From Actinomycetes bacterium (GTDB lineage: Bacteria > Actinomycetota > Acidimicrobiia > Acidimicrobiales > RAAP-2): DNA of 45,455 bases. Location: positions 1 through 45,455 of the forward strand of contig JAJYPU010000006.1 in assembly GCA_021795095.1 (NCBI GenBank). The letters run 5' to 3'. This document shows, one piece after another, positions 40,195 to 45,455 of this stretch. The number at the start of each line of letters is the position of its first letter. Position 1 is the stretch's first letter. The translations under genes and the position numbers were made by a program. The notes under the pieces are model-generated. The model ran no database searches. It saw nothing but the letters and a program-made list of their open reading frames with translations, and was not told the origin of the DNA.

Positions 40195-40200
40195 AGGCTA
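40195..40200 (-). promoter_or_regulatory. -10 element for the leaderless M48-like gene
   Basis: TAGCCT on the minus strand, preceded by CACGG, is six bases before the ATG at 40188. Its first three bases are the TAG stop codon of the preceding glycosyltransferase gene. Confidence 0.5.
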
Positions 40201-41301
40201 CCGTGCGCCCTCGAAGCGTCGTCGAGCCTGCTCGTAGCACTGCTCATAACTGTCCATCAACCGACGCATCGACCACCCGGCCGCGTGGGACGAAGCACCA
40301 GCGAGCGAGTCGGCGTCGCGCTCGAGTGCACGAGTGATGCCCGCCTCGAGTGCGAGCGCGTCACCGGGGGCCACGAGCACCGCGTGACCGCCCGCTGCCT
40401 CTCGATAGCCCTCGATGTCGCTCGCCACCAGTGGCACCTGGCTCGCCATGGCTTCGAGCAGGACGAGTCCGAAACTCTCACCCCGCAGCGAGGGCGCGAC
40501 GACGACCGATGCCCTTCGCAGCCAGCGCCGCTTCTCCTCGTCGCTCGGTGCCCCGAGAAACGCGCAGTTCAAACCGGCGGCCAGCGACTCGAGCCGCGCG
40601 CGTTCGGGACCATCGCCGAGGATGACGAGTCGCCAGGGTCGCGTGGTGGTCGCGTTGTGGTGGCCCAGTGCCTCGATTGCGGTCGCGATGCCCTTTCGCT
40701 CTTCCAATCGACCGACCACGAGGACCGTGACTTCGTCGGGCATCGTGCGCGGGAACTCGATGAACCGTTCCATCTCAAAGCCGTTGAACAGGACGTCGGG
40801 AACGACGCCGGCCGCCCGGCCCATCGTCGCGGCGGCCGCGGGACTCACCGCGACGCTCACGTCGAGATGACGCGCGAGAGAGCGCAGCAGCGGAACGGTG
40901 AGTCGAGTCGCCGGTCCGTCCCCGCTGCGATGCATAGTCCCCACCGACGGGGCCGTGTGCGCACGCAGCGCCGACCACCCGAGTAACGGTGCGAACGGCT
41001 CGTGGTAGTGCACGACGTACGGCCGACGGCGCGCGATCAGTGTCCTGACCTGGCGCGAAGCCCAAGGCGAGATCGTCAAGGGAGCGCGCGAGCCATTCGC
41101 CGGAACCGACAACAGTCGCCCCAGTCGATGAATCCTCGCGGGGGTGTCGTACGCGCGCCGATCGGTGCAGTCCGGTGCGATCAGGTCCACGTCGTACCCG
41201 CGGCGATCGAGTTCACGAGTCATCGCCAACGCCTGCTCCTGGACCCCGCCAAAGACGCTCAGTGCGTACGGGCAGACGAGTACGACAGTTCGACGGGTCA
41301 C
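40198..41301 (-). CDS. pimA: GT4 glycosyltransferase, PimA-like phosphatidylinositol mannosyltransferase
   Basis: Transfers mannose from GDP-mannose to phosphatidyl-inositol at the inner membrane face, the first PIM step. Seen: 367 aa GT-B protein with VVLVCPYALSVFGGVQEQAL at the N-terminus (PimA-type GGVQ loop), YVVHYHEPFAPLLG, VVGRLEERKGIATAIEAL, LVILGDGPERARLE and the C-terminal E-x7-E motif APSLRGESFGLVLLEAMAS. GTG at 41301 overlaps the patA stop (GTGA); a frame starting earlier lacks support. The pgsA-patA-pimA order is that of M. tuberculosis Rv2612c-Rv2610c, which supports this substrate over other GT4 roles. Confidence 0.9.
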   Translation of the reverse strand: MTRRTVVLVCPYALSVFGGVQEQALAMTRELDRRGYDVDLIAPDCTDRRAYDTPARIHRLGRLLSVPANGSRAPLTISPWASRQVRTLIARRRPYVVHYHEPFAPLLGWSALRAHTAPSVGTMHRSGDGPATRLTVPLLRSLARHLDVSVAVSPAAAATMGRAAGVVPDVLFNGFEMERFIEFPRTMPDEVTVLVVGRLEERKGIATAIEALGHHNATTTRPWRLVILGDGPERARLESLAAGLNCAFLGAPSDEEKRRWLRRASVVVAPSLRGESFGLVLLEAMASQVPLVASDIEGYREAAGGHAVLVAPGDALALEAGITRALERDADSLAGASSHAAGWSMRRLMDSYEQCYEQARRRFEGAR

Positions 41302-42182
41302 TGCGGGCCGAACCGTGGCTGCAGCACGTGCCACTGCTCGGGGGCGCGACGGACCAGTCCCTCTAGCTCGTCGGCGATCGACTGGGTCACCCGCGCCACG
41401 TCATCACGCAGTCGTCCGAGGCGCTCGACCGCGATGGGGGGCGTGACGACCGCGTAATGGTCTCGGCCCGGACCGGCGTAACAGGCCGCCGCGACCAGGA
41501 TCGCACCGGTGCGTAGCGCCAACGTCGCCGGGCCCGCCGGGAGCGTCACCCGCTCACCGAAGAAGTCCACGAGAACGCCGTTGCCGACGAGGTCACGATC
41601 ACAAAGCAGACCGACGACGCCACCGCGACGCAGAGTGTCGAGCAGCACCGTACCCGCGTGCGCGTCGAGCGGTTCGATGGTGATCCCGATGCTCTCACGC
41701 TTAGCCTTGAACCACTCGAAGAGCGCGGGCGGCTCGAGGGCTTCGGCGACCGCGGTCATCGGCATGCCGATCTGGGCGAGGAATGCGCCACCCCACTCCC
41801 AGCTCCCAACGTGGGGTAGCGCCACGACGACGCCGTGGCCCGCGTCGCGCGCTGCGTCGAGGTGGCCACGCCCTTCGGCGATCTGGAACCGGTCCGAGAT
41901 CGTCGTCGCCGAGAGCGCCGGCAGTTTCGCGCTTTCAGCCCAGTACTGTCCGTAGCTCGCCAGCGCTCGGTCGACGAAACGCTCGATGAGCGGACCGTCC
42001 GCCTCGGGCGTCGCGTCGAGGGCGTGCGCGAGGTTGACCGCGAGGTTCCGTCGGGCGTCGGCTATACTCAGGGAACGAGCGATACGTCGCGCAACCGCCA
42101 CCGCGACCGACTCCGGCACCCGTTCGATTAGCGACCCAAGCGATCGGTAGACCGCGACGCGGACCCGCCCAGCCACGATCAA
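41298..42182 (-). CDS. lysophospholipid-type acyltransferase, PatA-like PIM acyltransferase
   Basis: Member of the LpxL/PatA acyltransferase family; PatA (Rv2611c) acylates the 6-position mannose of PIM1/PIM2. Seen: 294 aa with the His-x4-Glu motif ALPHVGSWEWGG (His124, Glu129), GMPMTAVAEALEPPALFEWF, VVGLLCDRDLVGNGVLVDFFG and LPAGPATLALRTGA. It begins with TTG at 42182, which overlaps the pgsA stop as TTGA; a GTG at 42176 is an alternative. No ribosome site is visible, so coupling to pgsA is likely. Substrate assignment rests on synteny with pgsA and pimA. Confidence 0.88.
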   Translation of the reverse strand: MIVAGRVRVAVYRSLGSLIERVPESVAVAVARRIARSLSIADARRNLAVNLAHALDATPEADGPLIERFVDRALASYGQYWAESAKLPALSATTISDRFQIAEGRGHLDAARDAGHGVVVALPHVGSWEWGGAFLAQIGMPMTAVAEALEPPALFEWFKAKRESIGITIEPLDAHAGTVLLDTLRRGGVVGLLCDRDLVGNGVLVDFFGERVTLPAGPATLALRTGAILVAAACYAGPGRDHYAVVTPPIAVERLGRLRDDVARVTQSIADELEGLVRRAPEQWHVLQPRFGPQ

Positions 42183-42844
42183 TGACGCGAAGCGCGAGTC
42201 AACGCCCGCCTCGTTCGACCGACGTTGCGGTGCGCACGGGTGACGGGGCGATGCAACGGATCAGGTCGCGCGGCGACCCGCCAGACTCGCAGGAACCGAC
42301 CGCCCGCCGTCATGGCGGTCAAGACCAGCATCACCCATAGGACGGGCACGAAGATCTGCGTCGCGAGCAGGGCCACACCCAACAGGATCATCCGCTCGGC
42401 GCGCTCCATGAGCCCACCCTTGGCCGACAGTCCCAGACTCTCAGCCTTGGAGCGCTGATAGGAGATGAGGAACGTCGTGGTCATGATCGCGAACGGCAGC
42501 AGGACGAGCTGGCCGTGGTCATGCGCGGTCAAGTAGTACGCGACGCCACCCATCAAGAGTGCGTCTGACACTCGATCGATCACCGAGTCGAAGAAACTCC
42601 CCCGTTGGCTCGCACGGTGTGACGCCTTAGCCACGGCACCGTCGAGCATGTCGTGGAAACCGGTCAGCGCCAACAGCAGAATTGCGAGGTAGTGGTACCC
42701 GACGCCGATCGACCACGCGGTCAGCGCCGCAAAGACGAGACCCGACCCGGTGAGGACGTCGGCCGAGACGCCTCGGCGGACGAGCCATTGACCCACGGGT
42801 GCCGTGGTGGCGTCGACCGACTTACGGAAATTGCCATCGAACAT
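42179..42844 (-). CDS. pgsA: CDP-alcohol phosphatidyltransferase, PgsA1-like phosphatidylinositol(-phosphate) synthase
   Basis: Integral membrane enzyme joining CDP-diacylglycerol to inositol phosphate for PIM synthesis. Seen: 221 aa with about six membrane segments and the CDP-alcohol phosphotransferase motif: Asp65, Asp68-Gly, then Ala-Lys73 in place of the usual Ala-Arg, eight residues, Gly82, Asp86 and Asp90 (DMLDGAVAKASHRASQRG begins it). The C-terminus is long and basic (RPVTRAHRNVGRTRR). ATG at 42844 is supported by GGGGG four bases upstream. A PG-phosphate synthase role is possible in principle, but the patA-pimA context favours inositol. Confidence 0.9.
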   Translation of the reverse strand: MFDGNFRKSVDATTAPVGQWLVRRGVSADVLTGSGLVFAALTAWSIGVGYHYLAILLLALTGFHDMLDGAVAKASHRASQRGSFFDSVIDRVSDALLMGGVAYYLTAHDHGQLVLLPFAIMTTTFLISYQRSKAESLGLSAKGGLMERAERMILLGVALLATQIFVPVLWVMLVLTAMTAGGRFLRVWRVAARPDPLHRPVTRAHRNVGRTRRALTRASRH

Positions 42845-42867
42845 TGATCCCCCGGATCGTCTCCACA

Positions 42868-42873
42868 ATTCTA
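42868..42873 (-). promoter_or_regulatory. -10 element for pgsA-patA-pimA
   Basis: TAGAAT on the minus strand, five of six matches to TATAAT, lies in the 42-base gap after the HIT gene and would give a leader of about 17 bases with the GGGGG ribosome site. Confidence 0.5.
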
Positions 42874-42886
42874 TCGGCGGCGGCGC

Positions 42887-43399
42887 TCACGCCTCTGTTT
42901 CCAGGTATGGACGGACCTTATTCCAGGTCGACGCGAGGGATTCGGGGAGCACCCGGACCTCGCCGATCGTGGTCATGAAGTTCGTGTCGCCGTTCCAGCG
43001 CGGCAGCACGTGCGCGTGCAGGTGCTTGGGGATACCGGCCCCGGCGGCGACACCGAGGTTCATCCCAACGTTCATCCCCTCGGCGCCGTAGGCGCCGTCG
43101 AGGGCTCGCGCCGTGCGTCGGATCGTCAGGCTGAATTCCAGGTACTCCTCGTCGCCCAGCTCCACCAATCCCGCGACGTGTCGTAGCGGCAGCACGAGCA
43201 CATGGCCCGAACCGTAGGGGAAGGCATTGAGCACCACGAACGTATGGTTCCCGCGCCAGAGGACGCCGGTGGACTCATCGACCGGCTGGGCCGCCAGTAC
43301 GCAGAAGACGCACGCGACGTCCTCGCGGGCGTTGGCCACCACGTCATCGCCGCTGACGTAGCCCTCACGCCACGCCGCCGAGAACCGTTCGAGTGGCAC
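42887..43399 (-). CDS. HIT-family hydrolase/phosphorylase (Rv2613c-like)
   Basis: Nucleotide-binding HIT protein; the M. tuberculosis homologue at the same place (Rv2613c) is an Ap4A phosphorylase. Seen: 170 aa with Cys30-Val-Phe-Cys33, a zinc-type CxxC, FVVLNAFPYGSGHVLVLPLRH, and the catalytic histidine triad HLHAHVLPRW at 126-135, with NVGMNLGVAAGAGIPK before it. GTG start directly follows the thrS stop with no spacer. Substrate (Ap4A phosphorolysis or hydrolysis) is inferred from synteny and the LPRWNGDTNF extension. Confidence 0.92.
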   Translation of the reverse strand: MPLERFSAAWREGYVSGDDVVANAREDVACVFCVLAAQPVDESTGVLWRGNHTFVVLNAFPYGSGHVLVLPLRHVAGLVELGDEEYLEFSLTIRRTARALDGAYGAEGMNVGMNLGVAAGAGIPKHLHAHVLPRWNGDTNFMTTIGEVRVLPESLASTWNKVRPYLETEA

Positions 43400-45382
43400 T
43401 TACTCGTCCTCGGGTGCGCCGTGAGCGGCGATCTGCACGACGAGCGCCCCCACGAAGTCGTCCAGGGCGACCGCCCGGTCGGGGTCGTTGGACCCTCGGG
43501 CGTTGACCCCGACGGTGCGCGCGCGAACATCCTCGTCGCCGACGACAAGGATGTAGGGAACCTTCTCCAGTTTGGCGCGCCGGATGCGCGCCCCGAGGGG
43601 CTCGGTCGCCTCTTCGAGCGCCGCGCGAACGCCCTGGGCGCGCAACTCGCCCACCACGACACGCGCGTAGTCATCGTGATCATCGCGCACACCAAGGACC
43701 CGAACCTGCTCGGGCGCGAGCCACGTCGGCAGATTTCCGGCGTAGTGCTCGAGCAGCACCCCGAAGAACCGCTCGATCGAGCCGAACAGTGCGCGGTGCA
43801 ACATGATCGGCCGGTGCCGTTGATTGTCGGCCCCCACGTACTCGAGGTCGAAACGTTCCGGGTGGTTGAAGTCGCACTGGATCGTGCTCAGCTGCCAGGT
43901 GCGTCCGATCGCATCTCGTACGTCGATGTCGATCTTGGGCCCGTAGAACGCGGCGTCACCCTTCTTGATCTGGAACGGCAGCCCGAACTTCTCGAGCGCC
44001 CGACGCAGCGCGTCGGTGCTCTTCTCCCAGATCTCGTCGGTGCCAACGTACTTCTTTGGGTCCTTCGTGGAGAGGTTCGCAGTGAAATCGGTGAACCCGA
44101 ACGCTCGCAACACGCTCATGACGAACTCGAGCAGCGACGCGATCTCGTCCTGGAGTTGCTCCTCGGTGCAGTAGATGTGACTGTCGTCCTGGGTGAAGCC
44201 CCGGATTCGCATGAGACCGTGCAGAGTACCCGCGCGTTCGTAGCGGTAGACGGTGCCCAACTCGAACAACCGCAGGGGCAACTCGCGGTAGCTGCGCGCC
44301 CGGCTCTTGTAGATCAGGCAGTGCATGGGACAGTTCATCGGCTTCATGTAGTAGGTGCCGTTGTCGAGCTCCATCGGCGGATACATGCCGTCCTTATAGA
44401 AGCTGAGGTGCCCCGAGGTCTCGTAGAGCCGCTTGTTGGTCAGGTGCGGTGTCACGACGAACTCGTAGCCACCCTCGAGGTGCCGCGCCCTCGAGTAGTC
44501 CTCCATCTCCTTGCGGATGATGCCACCGCGCGGGTGCCAGACCGCGAGGCCACCCCCGAGCTCGGAGGGGAAACTCAACAGGTCGAGGTCGGTGGCCAGG
44601 CGCCGATGATCGCGCTTCTCGGCCTCCTCGAGCTGGTGGAGATGCGCGGCGAGGGCCGCGTCGGACTCCCACGCCGTCCCGTAGATGCGCTGCAACTGGG
44701 GACGGTTCTCATCACCTCGCCAGTAGGCGCCCGCGACCCGCATCAGCTTGAAGTGGCCGAGTCGACCCGTGGACGGGACGTGGGGGCCACGGCAGAGGTC
44801 CACGAATCCGCCGGCGTTGGCGTAAGCCGAGACCACCGACTGGCTCGCCACCTCCTCCAAGTCCTCCTCAGCGGCGGTACCCGTCGCCACCCCGCGGATG
44901 ATCTCGACTTTGAATGGTTGGTCCTTGAAGAGCTCGAGGCCGTCCTCGATCGAGTACTCCGAGCGGGTGAAGGGCTGGTCTTCGGCCATGATCGTGCGCA
45001 TCATCGCCTCGATGACCACCAGGTCGTCGTCCGTGAAGTGGACGTCACCAGGCAACTCGAAGTCGTAGTAGAAACCATTCTCGATCGCCGGTCCGATCGC
45101 GTAGTTCGCACCGGGCCAGAGACGGGTGACGGCCTGGGCGAGCACGTGGGCGGTCGAGTGTCGCAGGATCTCGCGTCCGAGGTCGCTCGTGGGCGTCACG
45201 ATGGCAACGTCGGCGCCATCGACCAGGGGCGTCGAGAGATCCGTCAGCTCCCCGTTGACCTGCACGGCGAGGGCGTCCTTGGCGAGGCGCCGACCGATGT
45301 CGGCGGCGAGACCGGCGCCGTTCGTCCCCTCAGGCAGCGTACGCGTTGACCCATCCGGTAGTTGGACCGAAATCTCCGACAT
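43400..45382 (-). CDS. thrS: threonyl-tRNA synthetase
   Basis: Charges tRNA-Thr and edits Ser-tRNA-Thr. Seen: 660 aa. TGS domain (residues 1-62), editing domain with His75-x3-His79 (HSTAHVLAQAV) and CRGPHVPSTGRL, class II core with motif 1, the zinc Cys in MKPMNCPMHC and motif 2 YRYERAGTLHGLMRIRGFTQ, motif 3 HRALFGSIERFFGVLLEHY, and an anticodon-binding C-terminal domain. Standard length. ATG has GAGGGAG just upstream; a possible -10 lies about 21 bases before it. No T-box leader is visible in the 73 bases available. Confidence 0.97.
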   Translation of the reverse strand: MSEISVQLPDGSTRTLPEGTNGAGLAADIGRRLAKDALAVQVNGELTDLSTPLVDGADVAIVTPTSDLGREILRHSTAHVLAQAVTRLWPGANYAIGPAIENGFYYDFELPGDVHFTDDDLVVIEAMMRTIMAEDQPFTRSEYSIEDGLELFKDQPFKVEIIRGVATGTAAEEDLEEVASQSVVSAYANAGGFVDLCRGPHVPSTGRLGHFKLMRVAGAYWRGDENRPQLQRIYGTAWESDAALAAHLHQLEEAEKRDHRRLATDLDLLSFPSELGGGLAVWHPRGGIIRKEMEDYSRARHLEGGYEFVVTPHLTNKRLYETSGHLSFYKDGMYPPMELDNGTYYMKPMNCPMHCLIYKSRARSYRELPLRLFELGTVYRYERAGTLHGLMRIRGFTQDDSHIYCTEEQLQDEIASLLEFVMSVLRAFGFTDFTANLSTKDPKKYVGTDEIWEKSTDALRRALEKFGLPFQIKKGDAAFYGPKIDIDVRDAIGRTWQLSTIQCDFNHPERFDLEYVGADNQRHRPIMLHRALFGSIERFFGVLLEHYAGNLPTWLAPEQVRVLGVRDDHDDYARVVVGELRAQGVRAALEEATEPLGARIRRAKLEKVPYILVVGDEDVRARTVGVNARGSNDPDRAVALDDFVGALVVQIAAHGAPEDE

Positions 45383-45402
45383 GACTCCCTCTCTTTGACT
45401 AC

Positions 45403-45408
45403 AGCGTA
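45403..45408 (-). promoter_or_regulatory. possible -10 element for thrS-HIT
   Basis: TACGCT on the minus strand would give a leader of about 13 bases carrying the GAGGGAG ribosome site of thrS. The -35 region is not recognisable. Confidence 0.35.
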
Positions 45409-45455
45409 ACGCCGAGCAAAGTGGCGGCCGGGGCGACGTTGTAGCCGGCGTGCGC

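Noticed and set aside
39427..40986. 519-codon open frame opposite the M48-like gene and pimA
   Set aside because: Crosses two real genes on the other strand, His/Arg-rich and without motifs.
43202..45349. 715-codon open frame on the plus strand opposite thrS
   Set aside because: Complete shadow of thrS with low-complexity acidic/basic composition and no family features.

Overview
The window is dense, GC-rich chromosomal DNA from an actinobacterium. It carries a mycothiol synthase (mshD), menaquinone genes (menC, menG, menF), the phosphatidylinositol-mannoside trio (pgsA, patA, pimA), a REC-ANTAR response regulator beside polA, and a LexA box of the actinobacterial CGAAC-N4-GTTCG type. The minus-strand order thrS, HIT hydrolase, pgsA, patA, pimA, pdxS, pdxT, yebC, ruvCAB, yajC-secDF, rel, hisS, aspS, rarA, alaS, ruvX, mltG, aroE follows the same series in Mycobacterium tuberculosis (Rv2614c down to Rv2552c). 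The use of discrete fabD-fabG-acpP-fabF genes, the divergence of the proteins and the many apparently leaderless genes fit a deep lineage such as Acidimicrobiia; that placement is an inference.

Layout. 1-78 is non-coding. 79-4694 (minus) holds menC, a small coiled-coil gene, a PdtaR-like regulator and polA. 4726-4809 is tRNA-Leu(CAA). 4828-7957 (plus) is the fatty-acid cluster fabD-fabG-acpP-fabF. 7959-9335 (minus) holds ygfZ and a divergent TrpF-like gene. 9384-10451 (plus) holds a 62-aa orphan and mshD, facing a VIT-family transporter. 11221-13606 (plus) is maoC-menG-menF, facing a polyprenol-phosphate mannosyltransferase. 14395-18897 holds a flippase-like membrane protein, ppk and a SEDS (FtsW/RodA) gene. 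From 45382 down to 18884 every gene is on the minus strand: thrS-HIT, pgsA-patA-pimA, an M48-like pseudo-peptidase, pdxS-pdxT, yebC, ruvC-ruvA-ruvB, yajC-secD-secF, and then a compact ten-gene run rel-hisS-aspS-rarA-alaS-ruvX-mltG-aroE-rodA-BFN.

Themes. The genes cover envelope construction (SEDS proteins, MltG, PIM synthesis, polyprenol mannose, Sec accessory proteins), quinone and fatty-acid synthesis, translation (four aminoacyl-tRNA synthetases), the stringent response and recombination repair. Genes within units are stitched together by GTGA, ATGA or TTGA start/stop overlaps. Eleven genes have a TAnnnT hexamer exactly 6 or 7 bases before the start codon and mostly no Shine-Dalgarno sequence, which is the signature of leaderless transcription. 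At ruvC this element is fused to a LexA box that contains the start codon.

There is no insertion sequence, prophage, CRISPR array, rRNA or obvious horizontal insert, and no strong intrinsic terminator. No gene-free stretch exceeds 100 bases. The unusual proteins are a TrpF homologue without its catalytic Cys, an M48 homologue without any of its zinc or catalytic residues, and two SEDS proteins without the usual Asp-Pro in the catalytic loop.
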